A stretch of DNA of 40,214 nt from a virus: positions 1 through 40,214 of IMG/VR virus record IMGVR_UViG_3300009159_000131; one strand, 5' to 3'. Made by a program: the position numbers and the translations under genes. The notes beneath the pieces were generated by a model. The model was not told the origin of the DNA, did not search any database, and saw only the letters and a program-made list of their open reading frames with translations. Shown piece after piece: positions 7,819 through 14,539 of the stretch. Numbering within the stretch: position 1 is the stretch's first letter; each line of letters begins with the position of its first letter.

Positions 7819-8238
7819 CTACGCAATTTCGTTTGCAACCGTTTGATTCAGAATCTTGTCGACGACTCCCTTGAGAAAATCGTACTTGCCCGTTAGCTCG
7901 TCGATCTGCTTTTGCTGGGCGCTCAATCGTTTGTCAACCGATGACTCTTCCAAGGCTGGCTTAAGAAACGTTTTGATGTCTCTCTCCGCTGCCTCGATAG
8001 CCATTTTCAGCGAGTAAGGAGTTACGCTGAATCCAAGCTTGTCGCCGACAAACGCGGCCAGTCCGACCCATGTATCATGCGTCTGCTCAGCCAACGTTTT
8101 GCAGAACGCGACTAGGGTGTGCGTCTGCTTGAAGCTCAACCGTGTTCTCGGCTCGTTGGCCTCAATGGTTGGAGGCTCAATGGTTGGAGGCTCAATTGTT
8201 ACGGCTGGGATTGGCTGCTCGTTCAACGGGTCGTACAT
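7819..8238 (-). CDS. hypothetical protein, 139 aa
   Basis: Residues 14-28 carry a duplicated I-E-P-P-T motif encoded by a tandem DNA repeat near 8165-8196. The middle part (F-K-Q-T-H-T-L-V-A-F-C, then W-V-G-L-A-A-F-V-G-D-K-L-G-F-S-V-T-P-Y-S-L) could be a helical DNA-binding-like domain, and residues 105-125 are likely coiled coil. No family is recognised. A GGAAAAG sequence six bases ahead supports ATG 8238. About 160 non-coding bases with two inverted repeats lie upstream. Confidence 0.65.
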   Translation of the reverse strand: MYDPLNEQPIPAVTIEPPTIEPPTIEANEPRTRLSFKQTHTLVAFCKTLAEQTHDTWVGLAAFVGDKLGFSVTPYSLKMAIEAAERDIKTFLKPALEESSVDKRLSAQQKQIDELTGKYDFLKGVVDKILNQTVANEIA

Positions 8239-8272
8239 AATTCTTTTCCGAAATTGTGATTGAAACTAAAAG

Positions 8273-8287
8273 GCCCATTACGTGGGC
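8273..8287 (-). terminator. weak hairpin with short T run
   Basis: GCCCA and TGGGC flank a five-base loop, and on the minus strand the stem is followed directly by CTTTTAG. This could be a weak intrinsic terminator between the DUF2997 gene and the 139-residue gene. The stem is only five pairs. Confidence 0.3.
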
Positions 8288-8356
8288 AAGTCGGCATTTC
8301 TCACGCGTCGTCGATGGAATATAGGTAACGCGCAGTTGATGCTTGCCAGCTAATTT

Positions 8357-8380
8357 CACGTGAGTTATGCCCCTCACGTG
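8357..8380. promoter_or_regulatory. inverted repeat CACGTGAG / CTCACGTG
   Basis: Perfect 8-base arms around an 8-base spacer lie in the 160-base gap between the DUF2997 gene and the 139-residue gene. There is no T run, so a protein-binding site or an RNA hairpin is more likely than a terminator. The arms contain a CACGTG palindrome of their own. Confidence 0.4.
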
Positions 8381-8399
8381 CATGAGCGCTCTACTGGCT

Positions 8400-8582
8400 T
8401 TACGCTTGCTTCCCAACCGCTGCGGTCTTTTTAAAGTCCGCTGTCACTTCGCTCTTGGTTACGTTGCCAAGAGCCTTTTCGATGGCCTCAGATACCTTCT
8501 TGCAGTGAGGGCCGGATACACCTTCGACACCGACCTTCACGTTACCGTCTTTGTCTACGCTAACGATTACTGTCTCTGCCAC
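8400..8582 (-). CDS. DUF2997-family small protein, 60 aa
   Basis: The sequence V-D-K-D-G-N-V-K-V-G-V-E-G-V-S-G-P-H-C at about 9-27 followed by a helix (K-K-V-S-E-A-I-E-K-A-L-G) matches the DUF2997 pattern: a two-strand hairpin, a G-x-x-C turn and a helix. The family often sits next to DUF1257 (Ycf35) genes, as it does here with one small gene between. The biochemical role is unknown. It begins two bases after the stop of the 78-residue gene. Confidence 0.75.
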   Translation of the reverse strand: MAETVIVSVDKDGNVKVGVEGVSGPHCKKVSEAIEKALGNVTKSEVTADFKKTAAVGKQA

Positions 8583-8584
8583 GA

Positions 8585-8821
8585 TTACTCGGCCTCCGAT
8601 GTTTTTAGGCGTGACGGATTACCAAGCGCCACCCGAACAGCGTCGTTGGCTACTGCTAGATTTTTGCCTAGCGTGTACATAATCGGCTCTCCCTCAAGGG
8701 CGTCCACCCAAACAACCAGACGGGCCACCAAAAGTTCAAACTTAGCGCGTTCGTGGCGTTCGCTTTGTGCCTTTAGCTCAACGGCTTGAAGGCGTTCGAT
8801 TTCGTTCTGAGTGTTGCTCAC
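8585..8821 (-). CDS. hypothetical helical protein, 78 aa
   Basis: A short protein with a coiled-coil-like N-terminus (E-I-E-R-L-Q-A-V-E-L-K-A-Q-S-E-R) and a second helical part. I recognise no family. It lies between the DUF1257 and DUF2997 genes with 13- and 2-base gaps, so it is co-transcribed and probably co-translated with them and may act with the pair. Confidence 0.6.
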   Translation of the reverse strand: MSNTQNEIERLQAVELKAQSERHERAKFELLVARLVVWVDALEGEPIMYTLGKNLAVANDAVRVALGNPSRLKTSEAE

Positions 8822-8834
8822 TTCTTTTCGTTTC

Positions 8835-9314
8835 CTATCTTGTACAAACCAATTTTATCTCGCCGTTTTTTCCCGACTGCTCTTTGACCGCGAAGCCTTG
8901 CTTTTTCGCGTTCTTCTTTGCAACTTCCAATGCGTACATCTGCTGCAACTTTCCAATGCCCTTTTTGGCCGTGTCCGTCTCGGCAGAAACGTGATTCATC
9001 AAGCCTTGGCCGCCTGCAAAGAAATCCCATAGGAGAGCGAATCCACCCTTGGGGTTCTCGACAACCCCAATCTCGTATGCCCGTCTGCCGGTGTCGTCCT
9101 TCACGCTCAGAGCGTGGAGACACTTGCCGTACTCCTTCGGGTCGATGCCGAGCCGTTTGTAGGCCGCATCGTCCTCGTCGTAGTCGTCCATCCATCGACC
9201 GTACCAACGGAAGTTCTTTTGGTCCTTCTTGAATTCTAGCCCGCAGCGCTCGGCTGCTTTGGCTAAACAATCCAGATCTTTGATCTGGACTTCGACTGTT
9301 GCTATGTGTGAAAT
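8835..9314 (-). CDS. DUF1257/Ycf35-like protein, apparent ATT start
   Basis: The 159-residue reading begins (M)SHIATVEVQIKDLDCL, the typical start of DUF1257 (Ycf35), continues through F-R-W-Y-G-R-W near 40-46 and W-D-F-F-A-G-G-Q-G near 103-111, and ends in a helical, lysine-rich tail. The family is known from plastids, cyanobacteria and various bacteria; its function is not settled. The codon at the expected start (9314-9312) is ATT, with AAGGAG seven bases before it. No ATG, GTG or TTG lies between the in-frame TAG 11 codons upstream and this site. The next ATG (9191) would remove 41 conserved residues. Promoter module C is just upstream. Confidence 0.82.
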   Translation of the reverse strand: MSHIATVEVQIKDLDCLAKAAERCGLEFKKDQKNFRWYGRWMDDYDEDDAAYKRLGIDPKEYGKCLHALSVKDDTGRRAYEIGVVENPKGGFALLWDFFAGGQGLMNHVSAETDTAKKGIGKLQQMYALEVAKKNAKKQGFAVKEQSGKNGEIKLVCTR

Positions 9315-9352
9315 TTTGTTGCTCCTTAAAGCTGGAAAACCCGTTCCCTACC

Positions 9353-9383
9353 ACCTAAGCCCGAAACATTGCTGGGCGTTCCC
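9353..9383 (-). promoter_or_regulatory. promoter module C (GGGAAC, 12 bases, TTCGGGCTTAGGT)
   Basis: The box at 9365-9353 is exact. The hexamer 12 bases before it is GGGAAC, keeping only the GAAC part of the other copies, so it is probably a weaker promoter. It stands between the 108-residue gene stop and the DUF1257 gene. Confidence 0.6.
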
Positions 9384-9384
9384 G

Positions 9385-9711
9385 CTATTTTTGCAAGTCT
9401 TTCAACTTAGCCTTGGCCGCTTCCCATCGGCGTGCCTTTAGATCGTCCTTGAAATAAATGTCGTAGTTCCATTCGCAAAATCTCTTTTGCACAGGAAGGC
9501 TTTCAACCCACTTAACAAAGTCATCGCTCACCATAAACATCGTCCCGCCTACGGGGAGGTCGCTTCTGTGAACCTGATCTATGGTAACGTCGTTAGCCTT
9601 GATCCATTCCATCGCTATGTCGTGACGAATTGATTCAAGAATTGTTAGCTCCTGAACTTTCAACGCAGATATCTGCGTGCGGACTTGTTCTAGTTCTGCT
9701 TCGCGGTTCAT
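9385..9711 (-). CDS. hypothetical protein, 108 aa, paralogue of the gene at 10945-11352
   Basis: An N-terminal coiled coil (about 1-30) is followed by a domain with W-I-K-A-N-D-V-T-I-D and F-V-K-W-V-E-S-L then F-C-E-W-N-Y-D-I-Y. The same pattern (W-I-R-A-N-N-V-T-L-D, F-K-D-W-M, Y-F-E-W-N-K-R-I-Y) occurs in the 135-residue protein at 10945-11352, so the two are paralogues. No database family comes to mind. ATG 9711 follows a strong GGAGG and is four bases from the upstream stop. Confidence 0.75.
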   Translation of the reverse strand: MNREAELEQVRTQISALKVQELTILESIRHDIAMEWIKANDVTIDQVHRSDLPVGGTMFMVSDDFVKWVESLPVQKRFCEWNYDIYFKDDLKARRWEAAKAKLKDLQK

Positions 9712-9714
9712 GTT

Positions 9715-10626
9715 CTAATCCTCCAAGGTGAATTTGCGAATCGATGCGGTCGTTGTGAACTTTGCCAGCGACTCGCCCACTTCCGTCAGCTTGGCCTTAA
9801 AGTCTGCCTTGTTCGTGCCTTGCTTGAGACTCTTGACTGTGACGTCCCCGGCGAGCGACTTTGCCTTTTCAACCAGCTCGGCAAGGTCATTGTTGTCGCT
9901 GATCGACATTTCCGAGAACCGCTTGGCAAAGTCAACAAGGTGGTCAATCTTTGACTGCTTGATGATGTGCTTCTTGCCGTCCTCCTCAGACTGGTCCGTA
10001 AGCTTTTCAAGCAGCTCCGATACCATCGTGGCGAACTCCTCTTGGAGAGCCGTCTCCGCTGCGATAGCCGCTTGCTCGAACTGGGCTACGATCTTCTTCC
10101 GCTCGGCCTCAAATAGCTCTGGCGCTATCGTTTTGAGCCTTGAATCCGGTTCGATTGCTGGGTAGCTGATCGTGATGCCAAACGCGTTTCGGATGTCGAA
10201 ATCGTAGTCCGACTCAACAAACAAATCGACTAGCCGAGTTTTGGCGTCTGCAACGACATCGGGCCATCGGTCGTACACCTGATCGCATGCCTCGATCGCT
10301 TCGATCTGGCATTCCGAAATTGCCGAGTTCATCCACTCGATCTTGTCGGTTCGAATCAGGCGAACGCCGTCTTCGTACTTGACCGTCGCGGCCCGCCATA
10401 TTGCTTTGGCCTTGGTCGCTGCTTTGAATAGCGGCTTCACGAATTCCAGCTTGCGGTTCAAGAACTCGCGGGAGCCCTTGACCGAACCGGTTTCCGCGCT
10501 GAACGCCTCGGCCATTTTCTTGCGTTGGGGCTCGGTCATCTTGCGGCTGCACATCACTTGCCGAATTTCGAGCTTGCAACCGCTGGTCAAGTTCTTGAGC
10601 TTCGCGCCTAAATCTTGTTCTGCCAT
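9715..10626 (-). CDS. hypothetical helical protein, possibly DUF3150-like, 303 aa
   Basis: A mostly helical protein without catalytic motifs. The layout (long N-terminal helices, a central W-P-D-V-V-A-D-A-K-T-R-L-V-D-L-F stretch, an I-S-Y-P-A-I segment, then long charged helices) recalls DUF3150-type phage and integrative-element proteins that accompany AAA ATPases. This is a resemblance, not a firm match. ATG 10626 begins with M-A-E-Q-D. It is preceded by the degenerate module D and followed after three bases by the paralogue gene. Confidence 0.6.
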   Translation of the reverse strand: MAEQDLGAKLKNLTSGCKLEIRQVMCSRKMTEPQRKKMAEAFSAETGSVKGSREFLNRKLEFVKPLFKAATKAKAIWRAATVKYEDGVRLIRTDKIEWMNSAISECQIEAIEACDQVYDRWPDVVADAKTRLVDLFVESDYDFDIRNAFGITISYPAIEPDSRLKTIAPELFEAERKKIVAQFEQAAIAAETALQEEFATMVSELLEKLTDQSEEDGKKHIIKQSKIDHLVDFAKRFSEMSISDNNDLAELVEKAKSLAGDVTVKSLKQGTNKADFKAKLTEVGESLAKFTTTASIRKFTLED

Positions 10627-10666
10627 CGTCCTGTTTCCCTGTTAAAGTGTTTGGAACCTACCTACC

Positions 10667-10697
10667 ACCTACGGGTAAACAGTTGATTCATGGTTAA
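10667..10697 (-). promoter_or_regulatory. degenerate promoter module D
   Basis: At the place expected for a module the minus strand reads TTTACCCGTAGGT, matching 8 of 13 positions of the box, with TTAACC 12 bases ahead. It is continued by GGTAGGTAGGTT, the same leader as module A. It precedes the 303-residue gene. Confidence 0.4.
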
Positions 10698-10948
10698 GCC
10701 TTAAAGTCAAATAAAGTTTTGAATCTAAAAACTGGCACAACCCAGCCATGTGTCCGGATTTCTGCATGCATGATGGAATTGGTTTGATGCCACCGAATCA
10801 ATGAATCGCACAATCGATTCAGGTCTAAGCCTGTCCGTTTGTGAATTTCTGAGGGTGTTTCGTATTTGCTGATAAGCACTCGCAATGGATCGCTTGGAAT
10901 AGGATCTGTTGAGCTAAAAACAGGCCGCTGCTTTCGTGTTTGCGTCAT
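10694..10948 (-). CDS. hypothetical small protein, possible helix-turn-helix, 84 aa
   Basis: The segment T-P-S-E-I-H-K-R-T-G-L-D-L-N-R-L-C-D-S-L-I at about 31-51 has the spacing of a helix-turn-helix, so DNA binding is possible. The start overlaps the upstream paralogue's stop as ATGA. The end reaches into the degenerate module D. No family is recognised. Confidence 0.55.
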   Translation of the reverse strand: MTQTRKQRPVFSSTDPIPSDPLRVLISKYETPSEIHKRTGLDLNRLCDSLIRWHQTNSIMHAEIRTHGWVVPVFRFKTLFDFKA

Positions 10949-11352
10949 ATTTCCACGTATCCGGGCACGTCTTCAATTCGAGCTACTCGACGGCTTGGTA
11001 ATCGATTGGATTCGTAAAATTCCAATCGATTGTAGATGCGCTTGTTCCATTCGAAGTAACGAGTTCTGATGTCGTTTTTCTGCATCCAGTCCTTAAACTG
11101 ATTTACCACTGTGAAATAGGGCATGTCATTTGGAACCTTGCGAGCAATTGAATCTGCAAGGCTTCCCGAAATCGTAATGTCGTCAAGAGTTACGTTATTT
11201 GCACGAATCCAACGTTTCGATTGGCATTTGTCCAAAAGCTGATTCAACTCGATTTCACGCTTGTTAAGTTTTGTAATCTGCGATTCGATTTCGCTGAGTT
11301 CTTTTGCGAATTCATGTTCGCGAGCAAATAGTTCATGGTCTGTCACAATCAA
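10945..11352 (-). CDS. hypothetical protein, 135 aa, paralogue of the gene at 9385-9711
   Basis: It has an N-terminal coiled coil (about 8-45), then the domain shared with the 108-residue protein: W-I-R-A-N-N-V-T-L-D, then F-K-D-W-M-Q-K, then Y-F-E-W-N-K-R-I-Y. It carries about 25 extra C-terminal residues. Function is unknown. It overlaps the truncated helicase by four bases (ATGA) at its start. Confidence 0.75.
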   Translation of the reverse strand: MIVTDHELFAREHEFAKELSEIESQITKLNKREIELNQLLDKCQSKRWIRANNVTLDDITISGSLADSIARKVPNDMPYFTVVNQFKDWMQKNDIRTRYFEWNKRIYNRLEFYESNRLPSRRVARIEDVPGYVEI

Positions 11353-12068
11353 ACCTCTGCTAACTGGTAAGCCGACGACTGAAATAGGATCTGCTCACGC
11401 AAAAACGTTTTGCGTTGTGCAATCAGCTTCTCCGCTTCCTCTTGCTGCTTGGTTGCTTGCTTTTGTCCTTTGTCGTCCAGCTGCCTGAAGAACCTCTTGA
11501 GCATCTCACTGTTGTTCAGTTCTCCGATTGCTTCCGAGGTTGTTCCCAGCTCGACATAATCATTCGGGCTTGGAGTCGCAGTTGCCATCAGCCGATATTG
11601 GAGCTTCGACGCAAACCGAGTGATCTGCTTTTGTGTTGTGCCTCCAAGCGATTTCAGGATGCTTGACTCGTCGCAAATGATCCCGCTGAAATCTAGTGGA
11701 TTGAACTTTTGCAGTTGCTCATAGTTTGTCACCCAAATGCACTTAGACTTGTCCCACTCGCCATGCCTTGATCGCTGAGCATCTATGCCAAACTTCTCCG
11801 CCTCGCGTATCATCTGCGTTCCAACCGCGATTGGAGTCAACAACAGTACTGGCTTGTTTGTTTTGCGAACTACTTGTTCACCCCATGAGAGTTCACAAAT
11901 TGATTTGCCTAGCCCACAATCTGCAAACAGTGCTGACCGACCGTGACGGCAAGCAGTTTCCACAATGTGATTTTGAAAAGGAAACAACTTGTCCGTTAGC
12001 TTTTTTGGCTTGAAGCCACTGTCACGCGTAAGTTGTGACTTTTCTTCGATAAATTTTGCGTAGTTCAT
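11349..12068 (-). CDS. SF2 (SNF2-like) helicase, RecA1 domain only
   Basis: The 239 residues hold a Q-motif-like L-F-P-F-Q at 28-32, motif I D-C-G-L-G-K-S at 50-56, motif II D-E-S-S at 133-136 and motif III T-A-T-P-S-P-N-D at 163-170. These match phage helicases of about 450-650 residues. The second RecA domain with motifs IV-VI is missing; the protein stops after R-F-F-R-Q and a Gln/Lys-rich helix. It cannot be a full translocase unless another protein supplies the second lobe. No frame downstream continues it. AGGAG eight bases before ATG 12068 and module E upstream indicate it is expressed, so it may be a kept fragment rather than a dead gene. Confidence 0.8.
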   Translation of the reverse strand: MNYAKFIEEKSQLTRDSGFKPKKLTDKLFPFQNHIVETACRHGRSALFADCGLGKSICELSWGEQVVRKTNKPVLLLTPIAVGTQMIREAEKFGIDAQRSRHGEWDKSKCIWVTNYEQLQKFNPLDFSGIICDESSILKSLGGTTQKQITRFASKLQYRLMATATPSPNDYVELGTTSEAIGELNNSEMLKRFFRQLDDKGQKQATKQQEEAEKLIAQRKTFLREQILFQSSAYQLAEV

Positions 12069-12084
12069 AAATTGGTCTCCTGAT

Positions 12085-12115
12085 ACCTAAGCCCGAAAAC
12101 TTGCCAGACGTTCTT
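12085..12115 (-). promoter_or_regulatory. promoter module E (AAGAAC, 12 bases, TTCGGGCTTAGGT)
   Basis: The box at 12097-12085 is exact; AAGAAC at 12115-12110 is at the fixed 12-base distance. It overlaps the last codon of the AAA+ gene and precedes the truncated helicase by 17 bases. Confidence 0.68.
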
Positions 12116-13610
12116 ACGCCTTTTGAAACCTTCGGCCCGTTGCCGCCTTGCTGGCCTCTGGCTTGGTGCGTTGGTAAGTTCCTGGGTAGCTTGCCGATAG
12201 GAAACGTCCCTCGGCTCCTGCTCGCAACTTTTCGATTGAGTCCGCAGCATGCTTCGATACTGGGACGATGTACTCGGCGGCTTCGCTTGGCTCGATCTCA
12301 AGATTGTGGGCAAACTCGCAACACGTTTCGATCTCTGCCCCTGTCCACTCGTTCGCGTGGAGGGCCTTGGTTTGCTCGATCGTCAATCTAAACTTTTCTC
12401 GATAGATTTTCCAAATCTCGTTTCGTTCCTCCAAGTCGGGCAAGTCAAAGAACCATGTTCCGAGCTTGAATCGACGCTTGAGTTCGGGAGGCAAGACGGA
12501 CAAAGAATTGCAGGTCGCAATCCAAAGTGTCTTGCCACCGCTTACCGCGTTGATGACCTTCAGGGCTTCTCGTATCTGTTGCTCACTTTGACCAACTAGC
12601 GAACCCTTGGCTGCTCCGAGGTCAAGCTGAATTGTCGGAATGCTTTGATCGCTTCCGCACGCTTTGGCTGCTGCCGACTTCGAAGCGCCGGGAGGTCCGA
12701 CCAGAATACAGCCCGTCGCCCGATTGTCCTGCATCCATGAAAGCAGAGTTCCTACTTGGTCCTGGCTTGTTCCGCTCATGTCGGTACCCGCAGCACCAAG
12801 GGCCTTCTCGATCTCGTCGATAAACACAATCGCGTTAATGTTGCTCTTGCCTGCGATAACCTGTGCGATGAACTTCTTGAACTGAGGAATCCCGCCGATC
12901 TTGTCCATGCTGTTGGACCCCGAAACAACTTGGAGAGCCGGAGTCTCGTTGATCTTTTTTTCCTTCGACTCCCAAAGGCCACCCATTGAAAGACCGTGCT
13001 TGTCGATTGCAAGGCTTGCAAGGTTCTCCGCTGCGAACGCTGTGACGCCAAGAGCCGCACATCCTGCCGCGTCTCGCACGTCTTGGCTTGCTTCGATCTC
13101 AGCCGCATCGCAAACGCTTCCGATGACTTGCGATAGTTGCTTGGAGTCTGGCAGTGGCTCGATGATGGCGATTACGTCTTGCTGCAATTCGACTGGCAAC
13201 CGACCGCCCGAGCCCATCAAGACCAACATTTTTTGGCCGCTCTTGAAAATGTCGCGGAGGTTCCAGATCGCTTGAACGACCGTGAATTGATCCAAGAATT
13301 GGTGTGCGTTGTGGATCAGAATTACCATCGGGAGCGACTGATCGACTTTTGCCAAATCGACCAACAGTTCCAAGGGGTTGCCAACGTACTCGTCTTGCCC
13401 CTTTAGATTACCGGTGGAAGTCTTGGGGGTGAAAACGTACCATCCTCGAACGCAGTCCCAAGCAACGATGTTCACTTGCTCTTGGAATTTTGCCGTGGCA
13501 AACTCCGCAACAATAGCTTGATTTGTCGCCCCTGGATCGCTCGTCTCGAACGACACCAACGGAACCCCAACCCGATATGCTTTGACCAGCTTTGCGTAGA
13601 CCGACAACAT
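12114..13610 (-). CDS. Ycf46-like AAA+ ATPase with permuted core (Walker B before Walker A)
   Basis: The N-terminal 200 residues resemble the degenerate ATPase domain of Ycf46 proteins (V-I-L-I-H-N-A-H-Q-F-L-D at 96-107; L-P-V-E-L-Q-Q-D-V near 138-146). The C-terminal half is an AAA+ domain in unusual order: Walker B I-V-F-I-D-E-I-E-K-A at 261-270, then L-L-S-W-M-Q-D-N, then Walker A G-P-P-G-A-S-K-S at 305-312, then S-L-V-G-Q-S-E at 337-343, sensor 1 W-I-A-T-C-N at 363-368, and E-L-K-R-R-F at 376-381 as possible arginine fingers. In standard AAA+ proteins Walker B follows Walker A. All catalytic residues are present, so it should be active. The role is unknown; such ATPases remodel or load other proteins. 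Module F precedes it. Confidence 0.88.
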   Translation of the reverse strand: MLSVYAKLVKAYRVGVPLVSFETSDPGATNQAIVAEFATAKFQEQVNIVAWDCVRGWYVFTPKTSTGNLKGQDEYVGNPLELLVDLAKVDQSLPMVILIHNAHQFLDQFTVVQAIWNLRDIFKSGQKMLVLMGSGGRLPVELQQDVIAIIEPLPDSKQLSQVIGSVCDAAEIEASQDVRDAAGCAALGVTAFAAENLASLAIDKHGLSMGGLWESKEKKINETPALQVVSGSNSMDKIGGIPQFKKFIAQVIAGKSNINAIVFIDEIEKALGAAGTDMSGTSQDQVGTLLSWMQDNRATGCILVGPPGASKSAAAKACGSDQSIPTIQLDLGAAKGSLVGQSEQQIREALKVINAVSGGKTLWIATCNSLSVLPPELKRRFKLGTWFFDLPDLEERNEIWKIYREKFRLTIEQTKALHANEWTGAEIETCCEFAHNLEIEPSEAAEYIVPVSKHAADSIEKLRAGAEGRFLSASYPGTYQRTKPEASKAATGRRFQKA

Positions 13611-13648
13611 TCTTTTGTCGCTGTTCGTTTGAGTTTGATCTGTCTCAA

Positions 13649-13679
13649 ACCTAAGCCCGAACGGCTGTTTTTTGTTATA
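13649..13679 (-). promoter_or_regulatory. promoter module F (TATAAC, 12 bases, TTCGGGCTTAGGT)
   Basis: TATAAC at 13679-13674 and the exact box at 13661-13649 have the 12-base spacing. This is the copy closest to a classical TATAAT. It is in an AT-rich intergenic stretch of about 185 bases between the SNase-like gene and the AAA+ gene. Confidence 0.72.
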
Positions 13680-13745
13680 CGCGATTCCAAAAAATCCAGA
13701 AAATTGGCTAACGTGTACGTATATATACTACACGTCGGGACATCC

Positions 13746-13772
13746 AAAAAAGAATCGACGGTCGATTCTTTT
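13746..13772 (-). terminator. palindrome P2, probable bidirectional terminator
   Basis: Two perfect 12-base arms (AAAAGAATCGAC and complement) flank a single G. The A run and T run at the ends make a hairpin with a U tract in either direction. It lies about 25 bases after the SNase-like gene's stop and before promoter module F. Confidence 0.65.
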
Positions 13773-13796
13773 AGGACCCGACCACCAACGAAAACA

Positions 13797-14222
13797 CTAG
13801 GTTTTTGGAATTATCAAATTTGCGTTTTCTACAACTGCCGAAAGTTCCGCATCGGTCCAATATTGTCGAGCTGATTTTCCGTCGTATCGCTTTGCAAGTC
13901 CCATCCGAATCAGATACTCGGATAGTGATTGATCTGGATGTTCGCGGTCGATGAACGTCCCAACGCTTCGACCGTACATGTCGAGGTCCTTTGACAGCCA
14001 TCGCAAACGGTACTTGGTTTGGCAAATTGGAGTCAGCCAAAGTTCAACGACTTTGGCGACTAACTTTCCTGCGCTTGTATTTTTCTCTGGCGCGTCAACG
14101 CCTTCTAATCGGGTTGTGATTCCTTGGGTCGTTCTCCACCCACGGTCAAGAATTAGCTTCTGCGTGTCGCCGTCAACGACTTCGAACGATAGGACAGGGC
14201 AGTCAAAGGTTTCTATACGCAT
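13797..14222 (-). CDS. SNase-like (thermonuclease-family) nuclease
   Basis: A 141-residue protein with the staphylococcal nuclease pattern: V-D-G-D-T at 16-20, R-L-E-G-V-D-A-P-E at 38-46 and D-M-Y-G-R at 81-85, then L-I-R-M-G-L-A near 104-110. These supply the calcium-binding Asp residues, the two catalytic Arg and the general-base Glu of the family, so phosphodiester cleavage of DNA or RNA is expected. No signal peptide is seen, so it acts in the cytoplasm, for example in host DNA breakdown. It overlaps the zinc-protein gene by ten bases. Confidence 0.85.
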   Translation of the reverse strand: MRIETFDCPVLSFEVVDGDTQKLILDRGWRTTQGITTRLEGVDAPEKNTSAGKLVAKVVELWLTPICQTKYRLRWLSKDLDMYGRSVGTFIDREHPDQSLSEYLIRMGLAKRYDGKSARQYWTDAELSAVVENANLIIPKT

Positions 14223-14503
14223 TGTTTGGCTTCCGTTTCAAAACGACCGTAAATTGAACCAGCTTGATCCGGTTCGTTGCTGTTCGTGCATGCGTGCCGA
14301 TGGTCGCTCGCCTTAGGACATCGCTTGTTCCCGCAAGTCGGGCAAACGATCATCGTAGACAGGCTCAGGGCCGCGTTTGGGAACATTGGGGATCGGATAT
14401 CGTGTTCCTTGATGCAAGCGTGGCAAACGCACTCTGGAGGTGGTTTAGAGGGGTCTGCAAACTCCCGAGCCATCCTCAAGTTTTCCGCAGCTAGTCTATC
14501 CAT
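14213..14503 (-). CDS. hypothetical zinc-binding protein, 96 aa
   Basis: Cysteines and histidines are clustered as C-x-C-H-A-C near 25-30, C-P-T-C near 54-57 and C-P-K-A-S-D-H-R-H-A-C near 62-72, enough for one or two zinc sites. The tail E-P-D-Q-A-G-S-I-Y recalls small zinc proteins of unknown function in other phages. ATG 14503 follows GGAG. It is the first gene of the leftward early block, facing the plus-strand promoter across about 90 bases. Confidence 0.72.
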   Translation of the reverse strand: MDRLAAENLRMAREFADPSKPPPECVCHACIKEHDIRSPMFPNAALSLSTMIVCPTCGNKRCPKASDHRHACTNSNEPDQAGSIYGRFETEAKQCV

Positions 14504-14539
14504 TTAATTCTCCGTTCAGTCCATACCGCCCCTTTATCC

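Noticed and set aside
8192-8383. Minus-strand frame of about 64-74 codons through the CACGTGAG inverted repeat
   Set aside because: It overlaps real genes at both ends, has no good ribosome binding site, and its sequence is basic and unpatterned. The gap is better read as regulatory.
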